A stretch of 64,000 nucleotides of DNA from JAAYDS01 sp012729155 (GTDB lineage: Bacteria > Chloroflexota > Anaerolineae > UBA1429). The stretch lies in the NCBI GenBank assembly GCA_036774405.1, contig DAIPBO010000009.1, positions 1 through 64,000 on the forward strand. Direction: 5' to 3'. Positions 32,391-40,723 of the stretch are shown here, piece after piece. The notes below the pieces were generated by a model, which worked only from the letters and a program-made list of their open reading frames with translations, did no database searches and had not been told where the DNA came from. The position numbers and the translations under genes were made by a program. How positions within the stretch are numbered: position 1 is the first letter of the stretch; each line of letters starts with the position of its first letter.

Positions 32391-33623
32391 TCACCTCGTC
32401 GCTCCATGTCGAATCCACTCGCTGGCCGCCAGCAGGGCGCGTGGCGAACCAAAACCACCGGCCTTGGTGACCACAGCTAGGCCGGCCAGAGGGCCATCTG
32501 CTACCAGCGAGCCAGGGATGCCTGGCTCTATCGCCGCTATGATCTCCAGTGATGTGATGCCCAGCGCGCGCCCCACCTCGAGCGCCGTGTCGCCGCCCGT
32601 GAGCACCAGGCCCGCCAAACGCGGCCTGGCGGAAAGCGCAAGTTGGGCTGCTCGCCCCAGGTTGCCGGCTATGGTAGCCGACCTTACGCCAGATACCGAC
32701 GGCCCGAACGAGGTCGTCAGAGCAACATCATCACCGGCCAGTAGGGCGGCTGCCGCCATATGCCCGGCATCCTCCGCTGCCTGAGCGGAGGTCGGAGGGT
32801 CGAGCTCGCACCAGGTGATACGGGCGCTACGGAGGGTATCGAGTTGCGAGCGGGTTGCGGCATTGAGGCTTCCTGAAACCAGCAGCACAGGGCCGGCACT
32901 GCCGGTGTAGATGGGGTGGTATTCGCCCTCCAGACGCATTGCATCAGCCCAGGACGCCGCCAGGCCAGCCGAACCACAGGGCAGCATGGCACTGTCGCTC
33001 GCCGCAATGGCGTGTGCCAGCCGGTCTAGATCATCACGGTTCTGCGTCTCGACGACGGCCAGCCGAACCGCGTTCAGGGCACGCATCAGCCACGGGCGTT
33101 CGCTGCGCACTGTGTCCACGCCGATGAGCGCCACAGGCTCGTCAATACCTCGTCGCACGATCGACACTAGGTCGGCGGTGTGTGCTGGCCACTGCGGGTC
33201 ATTGGCCAGCCCCGTCTTGTGCACTGGCACGCCGTCCACCAACAGTCGCCCGTCCTCGACGGTGCGCCCGGTCTCGATGAACGCCGGCGCGATCACGGCC
33301 ACGTTGTACCCGAGCGCGTCTCGCAGGGCGACGCACTCTGGCCCTACGTGGCCTCGTAGCGTCGAGTCGAGCTTTTTGTAGACGAGCCGCCCGGTGCACA
33401 TGGTTGCAGCCTGTCTCACGCGGGTCAGCGCTACACCACGCTCTGCCGCGCGGGTTGCGGTGTTAAAGACCATCGCATCGGCGGCGGGCTGCGGCATCAG
33501 ACCAAGCGAAACGCGCGTGTCCAGCCCGCAGGTGGCCAACTGCAGGCCAGCGTCGAGGGCGCCGGTCAGATCATCGGACACAACTGCCACACGGCGCCGC
33601 GTGACGGCTCTATCGGCGACCAC
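32391..33623 (-). CDS. Four-carbon acid sugar kinase (DUF1537 family)
   Basis: The 410-residue protein has the N-terminal DUF1537 substrate domain (VVSDDLTGALDAG, YKKLDSTLRGHVGPE, PAFIETGRTVEDG, DTVRSE) and the C-terminal nucleotide domain (VSGSLNAATRSQL, LTGGDTALEVGRALG, PGIPGSLV, TKAGGFG). The family phosphorylates threonate or erythronate at the 4-position. With the PdxA2-like gene downstream it forms the known kinase/dehydrogenase pair; the aldolase of the pathway is not adjacent. The GTG at 33623 has AAGGAAGG upstream; the 84 residues'-worth of bases beyond it cover the divergent promoter. Confidence 0.87.
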   Translation of the reverse strand: MVADRAVTRRRVAVVSDDLTGALDAGLQLATCGLDTRVSLGLMPQPAADAMVFNTATRAAERGVALTRVRQAATMCTGRLVYKKLDSTLRGHVGPECVALRDALGYNVAVIAPAFIETGRTVEDGRLLVDGVPVHKTGLANDPQWPAHTADLVSIVRRGIDEPVALIGVDTVRSERPWLMRALNAVRLAVVETQNRDDLDRLAHAIAASDSAMLPCGSAGLAASWADAMRLEGEYHPIYTGSAGPVLLVSGSLNAATRSQLDTLRSARITWCELDPPTSAQAAEDAGHMAAAALLAGDDVALTTSFGPSVSGVRSATIAGNLGRAAQLALSARPRLAGLVLTGGDTALEVGRALGITSLEIIAAIEPGIPGSLVADGPLAGLAVVTKAGGFGSPRALLAASEWIRHGATR

Positions 33624-33633
33624 GCAACCTTCC

Positions 33634-33662
33634 TTGAGAGAAGCGTTGTTGCGACCTACAAT
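33634..33662 (+). promoter_or_regulatory. Promoter for the small membrane protein gene
   Basis: TTGAGA (33634-33639) and TACAAT (33657-33662) are 17 bp apart, about 58 bp upstream of the start at 33721. It lies just outside the divergent kinase start. Confidence 0.55.
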
Positions 33663-33720
33663 AGCACTGCTCAGCAGGGCCTCTATCGTCAGCGACGCTG
33701 GGCACAAAGGAGCGGAAGGG

Positions 33721-34107
33721 ATGCAGAAAAAGTACCGTGCACTGCGATTCGTGGTTGGGCTCTATCGCGTCTTGGCCTGGGTGGTGCTGGCTCTCGGCGT
33801 GCTGGCGTCCATCGGCATGATCATTGCCAGCATAACGGCCAGGGGCCAAGGCATGGGCTCTATGCTGGAGAACGTGCCCATGATGCCGGTTGGCACTGGG
33901 ATTGTGGGCGGCCTGGTGGCGGCGGTTGTGATGCTGCTCTACACCGCGCTGCTCTTTATCATCATGTGGGCCGGCAGCGAGTTTGTGATGCTCTTCTTGG
34001 ATATTGAGCGCAATACCCGTGAGACGGCCCTCTATCTGAGGGGCGAGTTGCAGCAGACGCCGCCTCCCGAGGCCATCACCTGGCAGCAGCCAGGGCCCAA
34101 CGTCTAG
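33721..34107 (+). CDS. Small two-helix membrane protein, unknown function
   Basis: This 128-residue protein has two hydrophobic helices (about 10-38 and 58-88) joined by a Gly/Met-rich loop. A cytoplasmic tail (about 95-128) contains DIERNTRETALYLRGEL and ends in a Pro/Gln-rich segment. It resembles small envelope proteins found in many bacteria, but I recognise no specific family. The start at 33721 has GGAGCGGAAGGG upstream; a frame reaching back to 33394 is the mirror of the divergent kinase gene. It converges with the pyruvate-kinase-like gene, with a 5-bp gap. Confidence 0.7.
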   Translation: MQKKYRALRFVVGLYRVLAWVVLALGVLASIGMIIASITARGQGMGSMLENVPMMPVGTGIVGGLVAAVVMLLYTALLFIIMWAGSEFVMLFLDIERNTRETALYLRGELQQTPPPEAITWQQPGPNV

Positions 34108-34112
34108 GTTGC

Positions 34113-34691
34113 TCATTCCCAGCAGCGCGGTTTGCAGATCAGCTCTAGAACGCGCAGGTCGAACAGGTCCTGCGCGTTCGCTGCTCGTACCACCAGCGCG
34201 GCGTCAACGCCGCCACCCGTGCCGCCCAGTGAGACGATCTCTGGGCCCACGGGGATGGCGCCGCAATCTGCTGCCATGAGGGCGAGTTCGCAAGCAACTT
34301 TGACTCCTTGACACATGGTTCGTAGCGTAAAGGCGATGATCTCGTCGATCTGATAGCTGCCCAGTTTGCGGCGCACAGCTCGACCGACGCCGCCCAGAGC
34401 ATGCTGGCAGGTGATGACCTGAGCACCGGCTGCGATCAACTCTTGGCGCACATCAGCGGGCATCTCCTGCTGGTTGGGGCGCACGAATCCGGCCGAGTGG
34501 GTCACCACCACCACCTGCTCGTCGCGGCGCAACTGCAGCGCCTTGCGGCCCGTGGCGCCAGTGGTCGAGGGCACCACGACGTGTCCGATGCCCAGTGCGC
34601 GCGCCCGCCCAAAGGCCAGCTCTAACGCGCGATCTGTGTTATCGGGACCGGCTTGAGCAAAATAGGTGCATGGCACGGTCTGTTCAGGCAT
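34113..34691 (-). CDS. Stand-alone pyruvate kinase C-terminal (alpha/beta) domain protein
   Basis: The 192-residue protein resembles the C-terminal allosteric domain of pyruvate kinase without the catalytic barrel. Marks are NTDRALELAFGRARALGIGHVVVPSTTGATG, VVVVTHSAGF, and a C-terminal GAIPVGPEIVSLGGTGGGVDAALVV. Stand-alone copies exist in archaea and some bacteria; their function is not established. It overlaps the TtcA-like gene by 8 bp on the same strand. Confidence 0.7.
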   Translation of the reverse strand: MPEQTVPCTYFAQAGPDNTDRALELAFGRARALGIGHVVVPSTTGATGRKALQLRRDEQVVVVTHSAGFVRPNQQEMPADVRQELIAAGAQVITCQHALGGVGRAVRRKLGSYQIDEIIAFTLRTMCQGVKVACELALMAADCGAIPVGPEIVSLGGTGGGVDAALVVRAANAQDLFDLRVLELICKPRCWE

Positions 34692-35487
34692 CTGTCTGCT
34701 CCTCATTCTGACGTGCGAGCGCTTCTCGCGCCCATCTAGCTCGGTTCATCTCGGTTTCGTAGCGATCGAGGGCGCGGAAGATCGAGCGCTTGATGCGGTG
34801 TCGGCCTACCTCCAGTTCGCGCAGCATGCGCTTGATCTGGGCACGCTGCGAGTCGACACCTGCGGGGCAGGGCGATCCCTCGATGGGGTAGCCGCTGGCC
34901 TGAGCGAAGTCCGCAAGGTCACGTTCTTCTGTCAGCAGCAGGGGGCGAATCAACTGTAGCTCTCCCTCAAAGAACGACGATCTGCCTGCCATGCCCTCGA
35001 TACGTGAGGCGTACAGCAGATTGAGCAATACGGTCTCGGCGGCATCGTCGCCATGGTGCCCCAGGGCCACTTTGTTGCAGCCGAGCGAGTATGCCAGCTC
35101 AAACAGGGCCTTGCGCCGATGCCACGAGCAAACAAAACAGGCGCTCTTGTCCGTGGTATCGAGCTGAGCGGCGACTTCCATGGCGGCCATGGCTAGTGGT
35201 ATGGCGCGTTCGTGGCACCATGCCTCGAGCCACGGCAACGCCACAGCTCGGCCGCAATGGGCATCACTACGCACATGCCCGGCCACCAGAGCGTAGTGGG
35301 CTCGTGACGACGTTTGACGGCGGTGTAGCAGATCGAGCAGCGAGAGGCTATCCTTACCGCCAGACACTGCCACAAGAATGCGGTCGCCATCCTCAAGCAG
35401 CCGAAAGCGCTTGTCAGCCTTGGTGATCGCCTTATTGAGATAGTGGGCGAGTTTATCGGTGCGCTCTGGCGCAGTAGGTCGCATCAT
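34684..35487 (-). CDS. TtcA-like PP-loop tRNA thiolation enzyme
   Basis: This 267-residue protein has the PP-loop VAVSGGKDSLSLL (about 37-49), which adenylates a tRNA base. It also has the family motif CFVCSWHRRKALF with the CxxC pair, and GHHGDDAAETVLLNL. The C-terminal PIEGSPCPAG supplies a further Cys. TtcA makes 2-thiocytidine in tRNA with an Fe-S cluster; the placement opposite an Rrf2 Fe-S regulator is suggestive. The related TilS/TtuA group is an alternative. A poor ribosome site precedes the two ATGs at 35487/35484. Confidence 0.82.
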   Translation of the reverse strand: MMRPTAPERTDKLAHYLNKAITKADKRFRLLEDGDRILVAVSGGKDSLSLLDLLHRRQTSSRAHYALVAGHVRSDAHCGRAVALPWLEAWCHERAIPLAMAAMEVAAQLDTTDKSACFVCSWHRRKALFELAYSLGCNKVALGHHGDDAAETVLLNLLYASRIEGMAGRSSFFEGELQLIRPLLLTEERDLADFAQASGYPIEGSPCPAGVDSQRAQIKRMLRELEVGRHRIKRSIFRALDRYETEMNRARWAREALARQNEEQTDA

Positions 35488-35534
35488 GGTAGAGGGGATG
35501 ATACTAGCTCCTTGAGGCGCCGACAACTGGCCGA

Positions 35535-35562
35535 TTGACAGACACTCTGGTTGTGTTATAAT
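35535..35562 (+). promoter_or_regulatory. Consensus promoter for the Rrf2 regulator
   Basis: TTGACA (35535-35540) and TATAAT (35557-35562) match both hexamers exactly with a 16-bp spacer. The regulator starts 47 bp downstream. An Rrf2 autoregulatory site might overlap the AT-rich segment after the -10 box. Confidence 0.75.
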
Positions 35563-35609
35563 CGCAGTAAGTTGATGTAGAATATGTACTAGAGGGCGGG
35601 CAGGGCGCG

Positions 35610-36056
35610 ATGAAGATATCGACAAAGGGCGAGTACGGCATCAGGGCGATGCTAGAGTTGACGGCACGCTACGGCCAGGGCTATGTGCAGAGCACCGAGA
35701 TCGCCGAGGCGCGCAACATCCCTGCCAACTACCTCTATCAGCTCCTGATCACCCTGCGCAAGGCAGGCGTGATTCGCAGTCGTCGAGGGCCGCAGGGTGG
35801 GCATATGCTGGCACGTCCGCCCGTCGACATCAGCCTGTCTGAGGTGGTGATCGCCCTCGAAGGGCCGCTGGCGCCCACTGGCTGCGTGCAACCTGATGTG
35901 GTGGACGATTGCCCCTTTGGCGAGCGCTGCGCTGTTCGCCACGTGTGGCAACGTGTTACCGATGCCACACGACGCATCCTCGATGAAACTTCATTCGCTG
36001 ACCTTGCCGCCGAAGAAGTCCATCTGGCTCAGAGCCAGCGGGCGCGCACTTCATAG
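35610..36056 (+). CDS. Rrf2-family transcriptional regulator with three Cys
   Basis: The 148-residue protein has an N-terminal winged helix (MKISTKGEYGIRAMLELTA, then QLLITLRKAGVIRSRRGPQGG) and a C-terminal cluster region with Cys92, Cys101 and Cys107. IscR, NsrR and RsrR use three Cys to hold an Fe-S cluster; spacing here is wider (8 and 5 between) than in E. coli IscR (5 and 5). CymR-type Rrf2 proteins lack these Cys. It probably senses Fe-S status, oxygen or NO and may control itself. No isc or suf genes are adjacent; the nearest gene is a divergent TtcA-like enzyme. Confidence 0.88.
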   Translation: MKISTKGEYGIRAMLELTARYGQGYVQSTEIAEARNIPANYLYQLLITLRKAGVIRSRRGPQGGHMLARPPVDISLSEVVIALEGPLAPTGCVQPDVVDDCPFGERCAVRHVWQRVTDATRRILDETSFADLAAEEVHLAQSQRARTS

Positions 36057-36689
36057 GTCGCCCTTGACCTCCCGCTCAAGTCGCTCAAAGTAGGCGCACA
36101 TGAAGACGTGACGCTCCTCTGCCAACTGCCTGGCCGTGGGGGTCACCACGAGTTCGCGCAGGCGCTGCAACTTGAAGCGGAACTCGTGCAGCGGCGTGTG
36201 AGTGTCGTTGGTCAAATCGTCGGCGCCGTCAACGGGCAGTCGCTCGGAGAGATTGTTCGCGACCTCGGCCCATAGTTGCTGATGCATGGCCCCTGCGACG
36301 GCATAGGCGCGGGCCACACCCACAGCGCCGATGGCATCAAGCTTGTCGGCGTCAAACAGCACTTGCGACTCGAGTGTGGTTGGTCGTCGATCGCTGCGAA
36401 AGCGGTGTTCGCGTATCGCGCGGCAGACCGCCTCGCGGTGCATCGGCGTTGCGGTGCTCAGCAGGCTGTGCGCCAAGTCGGCGCTGATCGCCGCGTGGTC
36501 TTGGCCCGTGGCCAACTGCTGGGCTCGGCCAGCATCGTGCAGCAGGGCAGCGTCGTTGACCACTTGGAGATCTGCTCCCTCCTCTCGCGCGATGCGCATC
36601 GCAAGCCGCCAGACGCGTAACACATGCTCAAAGCCGTGGGCGCTGTCGTGGTCGGCATAGTGCGCTCGGGCTTGATCCAGCGAGATCAT
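36051..36689 (-). CDS. HD-domain phosphohydrolase
   Basis: The 212-residue protein carries the HD metal-binding pattern: HGFEHVLRVWRLA, AALLHDAGRAQ (the HD pair) and a later FDADKLDAIGAVG with the last Asp. It belongs to the group of small HD proteins that hydrolyse nucleotides or cyclic nucleotides; the substrate is unknown. It converges with the Rrf2 gene (6-bp overlap) and overlaps the upstream membrane protein gene by 4 bp. Confidence 0.87.
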   Translation of the reverse strand: MISLDQARAHYADHDSAHGFEHVLRVWRLAMRIAREEGADLQVVNDAALLHDAGRAQQLATGQDHAAISADLAHSLLSTATPMHREAVCRAIREHRFRSDRRPTTLESQVLFDADKLDAIGAVGVARAYAVAGAMHQQLWAEVANNLSERLPVDGADDLTNDTHTPLHEFRFKLQRLRELVVTPTARQLAEERHVFMCAYFERLEREVKGDL

Positions 36690-37360
36690 ACGCGGCTCCT
36701 GCGCTTGATGAGCATCGTCAGCCCCCACAAGAGTGCCGCCATGAACAGCATCGTGATCACGTAGCCGACCACTGCATTCACCCAGAAAGGCAGGGGATAG
36801 AGCTGAATCAACGTGTCACGGTAGTCAAACACCCAGGTCCCGCTCTGGAAGAACAGGCCATGAAAGACCGTGAAAAAGCGCTCAAAGTCCAGGGCTACCG
36901 AGAGCAATATGACCCCAATGAGGGCCGCCGTCAGCAAAACGCCGTGACGCAGGCCGCGGACCAGCGCCTGCCAGCGGCCGGTTCGTAACAGCCAGGCAGC
37001 GATACTGATCGAGACTACGGCGGCCACGCCCTCTGCCCAAAAGAATCCATCCATCACGCGTTGTACGTCGGCCATGTGATTGAGCTCTGCAGCGTTCAGA
37101 GCGACGGCACCTGCGTCGGTGCGCAATGCCGCTAGCTCGTCGTCTGTCACGCGGTGGCGCAGATAGTCGATGAGGGCATTGGAGAGGCGTACACGCTCCG
37201 AATCAGCGAATCTTTCGGCCGCCGGAAAGCGAGACTGCCTGTACTGTAACGCGGCAAAGCCTGGCCGTACATAGATGAGTAGCGGTGTGGCCAGCAATAC
37301 GACCAGCGTGAGCAACGCCAGAATGGACGCGGGCCAACGGACGTCAGCGCGATCTTGCAT
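36686..37360 (-). CDS. DUF1461 (TIGR01906-type) integral membrane protein
   Basis: This 224-residue protein has four membrane helices (about 10-32, 105-125, 135-155 and 190-215) and the family phrase DFERFFTVFHGLFFQSGTW. The extracellular loop after helix 1 contains ALIDYLR and the LNAAELNHMADV pattern. The family is widespread in Gram-positive bacteria and Chloroflexota, with unknown function. The ATG at 37360 has GAGGAG upstream; a longer frame to 37549 overlaps the divergent gene. Confidence 0.85.
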   Translation of the reverse strand: MQDRADVRWPASILALLTLVVLLATPLLIYVRPGFAALQYRQSRFPAAERFADSERVRLSNALIDYLRHRVTDDELAALRTDAGAVALNAAELNHMADVQRVMDGFFWAEGVAAVVSISIAAWLLRTGRWQALVRGLRHGVLLTAALIGVILLSVALDFERFFTVFHGLFFQSGTWVFDYRDTLIQLYPLPFWVNAVVGYVITMLFMAALLWGLTMLIKRRSRV

Positions 37361-37394
37361 GGGCGCTCCTCGCTTGAGCAGGCTGTCGGCTGCG

Positions 37395-37422
37395 AGTATA
37401 GCACGACAGTCTCCAGACGCAA
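37395..37422 (-). promoter_or_regulatory. Candidate promoter for the DUF1461/HD operon
   Basis: On the reverse strand, TTGCGT (37422-37417) and TATACT (37400-37395) are 16 bp apart, about 35 bp upstream of the DUF1461 start. Confidence 0.45.
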
Positions 37423-37494
37423 TCGCCCCTGTGGGAACCGACGGCGTACTGCTAACGTTGTACAGGCAAGAGGGCATTTCTGGGGGTAGAAGGA

Positions 37495-39630
37495 ATGAGG
37501 CGACGACTGTTGCTTTGCATAGCAGTACTGGCTCTGCTGGCAGGTGCACTGCCTGTCCAGGCGCAGAGGCTGTTGCCTCCTGTGCCCATCGAGCCGCCTG
37601 CTCAACCGGAGCGGAATCTCGTGACGGTGTCGGCGCACGACGTCAAGATCACTGTCGACGAGCAGGTGGCCGTCTTTGAGGTAACACTGGAGCTCTCTAA
37701 CCGTGGTCGTCGCGACGCTGAGGCCGATCTGGTCATGCCTCTACCTGCTCAAGCCGCCGTAACCGACCTCGGCCTGTGGATCGATGGTCGGCGTCTTGAG
37801 GCTCGACTGCTCGACGCTGATGAAGCCCTGCAGGCCTATACCGATATAGTGAGGCAGAGGCTCGACCCTGCGCTGCTGGAATACGCTGGCGAGGGCGCCC
37901 TGCGAGCCAGGGTCTTTCCTGTGCCGGCCGATGGCTCTGTGCAGGTTGCCCTGCGGTATGCGCAGGTGCTTCCTCGCGAGGGAGACCTTATTCGGCTCGA
38001 CTATGCCTTCCAAACGAGCCTTGTGGCTGACGAGGACTTGCAGAGGTCGTTCGCAGCAGCGCTGCGCTCCTCTGAAGGTATTGGTGTCGTCTACTCTCCC
38101 ACGCATGACCTAGACATAGACCGTGACACGGAGCAGACGCTTGTTACTGTCCGTGGGGCATCGATAGCCACTGTGCCAGGTGTGCTACTCTACTATGGCC
38201 TCCAGGAAGAAGATGTGGCCGCTTCGGTGCTCTCTTACCGCGAGGGTGACGGCGATGGCCACTTTATGCTCCTGCTGATGCCGCCCGGGCCGGCCGCTGG
38301 GGCGCGCGTCGTGAGCCGTGATGTGACCATCGTGCTAGACACCTCAGGCAGCATGCGGGGCGAAAAGCTCGACCAGGCCAAGGCGGCAGCCATCTATGTG
38401 TTGCGCAACCTCAATCGCGGCGATCGTTTCGGGCTCGTGAGCTTTGGTAGCAGTGTGCGGCCTTTTGCGAGCGAGCTGCTGGGGCTCGAGCGAGTCGATG
38501 ATGCTATACAGCATATCCAGGAGCTGCGCGCCGAAGGGGGAACAAACATCGGAGGCGCATTTAATGCAGCCATTGACCTGACGGTGGCCAATCGCGCGCA
38601 GGTAATCCTCTTTCTGACCGATGGGCTGCCCACTGTGGGGCAGGTATCGGTGGACAGGCTTCTGGACGATCTGGACCGGGACATGCGCCCCAACGTTCGC
38701 CTTTTCGCCTTTGGCGTGGGTTATGATGTGAACACGTTGCTGCTTGACCGCGCCGCTCTCGGGCACCATGGTACGGGGACCTATGTGCGCCCCGGAGAGA
38801 ACATCGAGCAGCGTGTCTCGGCTCTGTATGACAAGATCAGCCAGCCCGCCCTTACCGATGTAACGCTGGATATCACTGGGGTGGGCGCCTACGACCTCTA
38901 TCCGACGCCGTTGCCCGATCTCTTTGCTGGCGAGCAGTTGGTGTTGGTAGGGCGCTACAGCGAGCCCGGGGAGATGGTGATCAAGCTGAGCGGCACACGT
39001 GCAGAGGGCCGCGTGGTACAGACGATCACCGGCCTGACATTGGCCTCATCTGGCGGCGCTGACCATGTACCGGCCGTTTGGGCGGCGCGCAAGGTGGGTT
39101 ACCTGCTGGCACAGATCCGACTACACGGGGCTCAAGAGGAGCTGGTTGACGAGGTGGTTGCGCTGGCCAAGCGCTATGGCATTCTGACACCCTACACATC
39201 GTTCCTGGCTGATGAGGGAGAAGATGCCATCCCGCCCGTGGCCCCCATGCTGCGCGGTCCAGCTTCTCGCGAGGATGGCGTCGGCGCTGTGCAAGGCGCG
39301 AGCCAACTGGCGGAATATGGGCTGGGCGCCTCGGCCGTAACCGGTGAGAAGGCGGTCGAACATAGCATCGCTGAGCAGTCACTCCGTGATAGCGATCGGC
39401 CCATCGGTTTGGACGTCGTCAAGACCATTGCTGGCAAGACCTTTGCGCTTCAGGGCGACACCTGGGTCGATGCGGCGTATGTAGAGGGCATGGCCGAAGA
39501 GCAGGTGGCACTGGGGTGCGCCCGTTACACAGAACTGCTGCAGATGCATCCGGAGTGGGGGCGCTGGCTGGCCCTGGGCCTGGACGTGGTGATCGTGCAC
39601 CAGGGTAGCGCCTATCGGTTTGGGCGCTAG
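37495..39630 (+). CDS. Secreted VIT plus von Willebrand A domain protein
   Basis: The 711-residue protein begins with a signal peptide (about 1-23, ending VQAQ). A VIT domain (about 45-165) comes next, with LSNRGRRDAEADLVMPLP and LRARVFPVPADGSVQVALRY. The vWA domain (about 275-450) has an intact MIDAS motif DTSGSM at about residue 281, FLTDGLPTVG and the middle Thr region. The last 250 residues are typical of the VIT/vWA family, including AARKVGYLLAQIRLHG and YGILTPYTSFL. Such proteins resemble inter-alpha-trypsin inhibitor heavy chains and are often membrane-associated adhesins or chaperone-like factors. No MoxR gene is adjacent. Confidence 0.88.
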   Translation: MRRRLLLCIAVLALLAGALPVQAQRLLPPVPIEPPAQPERNLVTVSAHDVKITVDEQVAVFEVTLELSNRGRRDAEADLVMPLPAQAAVTDLGLWIDGRRLEARLLDADEALQAYTDIVRQRLDPALLEYAGEGALRARVFPVPADGSVQVALRYAQVLPREGDLIRLDYAFQTSLVADEDLQRSFAAALRSSEGIGVVYSPTHDLDIDRDTEQTLVTVRGASIATVPGVLLYYGLQEEDVAASVLSYREGDGDGHFMLLLMPPGPAAGARVVSRDVTIVLDTSGSMRGEKLDQAKAAAIYVLRNLNRGDRFGLVSFGSSVRPFASELLGLERVDDAIQHIQELRAEGGTNIGGAFNAAIDLTVANRAQVILFLTDGLPTVGQVSVDRLLDDLDRDMRPNVRLFAFGVGYDVNTLLLDRAALGHHGTGTYVRPGENIEQRVSALYDKISQPALTDVTLDITGVGAYDLYPTPLPDLFAGEQLVLVGRYSEPGEMVIKLSGTRAEGRVVQTITGLTLASSGGADHVPAVWAARKVGYLLAQIRLHGAQEELVDEVVALAKRYGILTPYTSFLADEGEDAIPPVAPMLRGPASREDGVGAVQGASQLAEYGLGASAVTGEKAVEHSIAEQSLRDSDRPIGLDVVKTIAGKTFALQGDTWVDAAYVEGMAEEQVALGCARYTELLQMHPEWGRWLALGLDVVIVHQGSAYRFGR

Positions 39631-39755
39631 AACGCCGCCAACCACTGCTCGATACAGAGCCTACGGCCTTCCTTGACCAACGCGGTGGCAGCGGCTAGCA
39701 TGAAAACAACAGGGTTGAGTTGCTGACACAGCCGCCAAAGGAGGCCCAATAGACC

Positions 39756-40541
39756 ATGACGCTGCTGAAGCTTGCCACCTTTAACGCCAACTCGATCCGT
39801 GTGCGTCTCGAACAGATGCTCACATGGCTCGACCGCGAGAACATCGATATCCTGGCGGTGCAAGAGACCAAAGTTCAGGATGCAGACTTTCCGCAGAGTG
39901 AGATCAAGGCCGCAGGGTTCCACGTGGTGTTCCGCGGGCAAAAGTCTCATGCAGGGGTAGCGCTCCTGTCGCGCGCCGAGCCCGACGAGGTGATGTATGG
40001 CTTTGATGATGATGGCGATCGCGACGAGCCCAGGCTGATCCGCGCCCGGGTGGCCGGAATCAACATCATCAATACGTACGTGCCTCAAGGACGCTCGGTA
40101 GATGATCCCGTTTTCCAATACAAGCTCGCCTGGTATGGGAGGTTGCGGGCGCTGCTCAAGCGGCACTATGTCACTGACGATCTCTTGGCGTGGGTAGGCG
40201 ATCTCAATGTTGCCCCTGAAGAACGCGACCTCCACGACCCCAAGGGGAACCGCAATCACGTTGATTTTCACCCCGAGGTGCGCGAAGCCCATGCCCAGGC
40301 CATGGCCTGGGGACTCGTCGACGTCTTTCGCATGCATCACCCCGACGAGGACGGACAATACACCTACTGGGATTACCGCGTGCGCAACGCCGTCGAGCGC
40401 AACGTGGGTTGGCGCATCGACCACATCATGGCGACGCCAGCTCTGGCCGAGCGCTCGCGCGATTGCTGGATTGATGTCGAGCCGCGTCGAGCAGAACGAC
40501 CGTCAGACCACACTTTTCTGGTGGCCAGTTTTGAGCTCTAG
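39756..40541 (+). CDS. xthA: Exodeoxyribonuclease III
   Basis: ExoIII cuts at abasic sites and trims 3' ends in base-excision repair. The 261-residue protein shows FNANSIR (metal Asn), the catalytic LAVQETKVQDADFP (metal Glu), GVALLSR, WVGDLNVAPEERDLHDP, YTYWDYR, RIDHIMATP and the terminal SDHTFLVA (Asp-His pair). All active-site residues are present. The ATG at 39756 has AAAGGAGG upstream. The 125-bp gap before it holds no other clear feature. Confidence 0.95.
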   Translation: MTLLKLATFNANSIRVRLEQMLTWLDRENIDILAVQETKVQDADFPQSEIKAAGFHVVFRGQKSHAGVALLSRAEPDEVMYGFDDDGDRDEPRLIRARVAGINIINTYVPQGRSVDDPVFQYKLAWYGRLRALLKRHYVTDDLLAWVGDLNVAPEERDLHDPKGNRNHVDFHPEVREAHAQAMAWGLVDVFRMHHPDEDGQYTYWDYRVRNAVERNVGWRIDHIMATPALAERSRDCWIDVEPRRAERPSDHTFLVASFEL

Positions 40542-40561
40542 AGACCGAACATTCATTCTGG

Positions 40562-40589
40562 TTTACTTCTATGACGCTGGTGCTATAAT
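40562..40589 (+). promoter_or_regulatory. Promoter for the SH3-like secreted protein gene
   Basis: TTTACT (40562-40567) and TATAAT (40584-40589) are 16 bp apart, giving a leader of about 125 nt that includes a palindrome at 40640-40662. Confidence 0.6.
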
Positions 40590-40639
40590 GGTTGTACGCT
40601 CTTGTGCAGAGTCTTGTTGAGTGTGGTCAGTTGTTGTGA

Positions 40640-40662
40640 TCACCTCACCATTGGTGAGGTGA
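40640..40662. promoter_or_regulatory. Perfect 11-bp palindrome in a leader region
   Basis: TCACCTCACCA and its exact complement flank a single T. It lies about 45 bp after the predicted transcription start and 62 bp before the gene. It could be a repressor operator; as RNA the tight turn makes a hairpin with a shorter stem, possibly a regulatory structure. Confidence 0.55.
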
Positions 40663-40723
40663 GTTCGCCTGGAGAAGTGTGCTGGTCTGTGTCGGATTTG
40701 GTAGAGCATACATGGAGGCAAGC

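Noticed and set aside
31873..32784. Open frame of 303 codons opposite pdxA2 and the kinase gene
   Set aside because: It spans the junction of two clear reverse-strand genes and shows only low-complexity Ala/Ser/Arg content.
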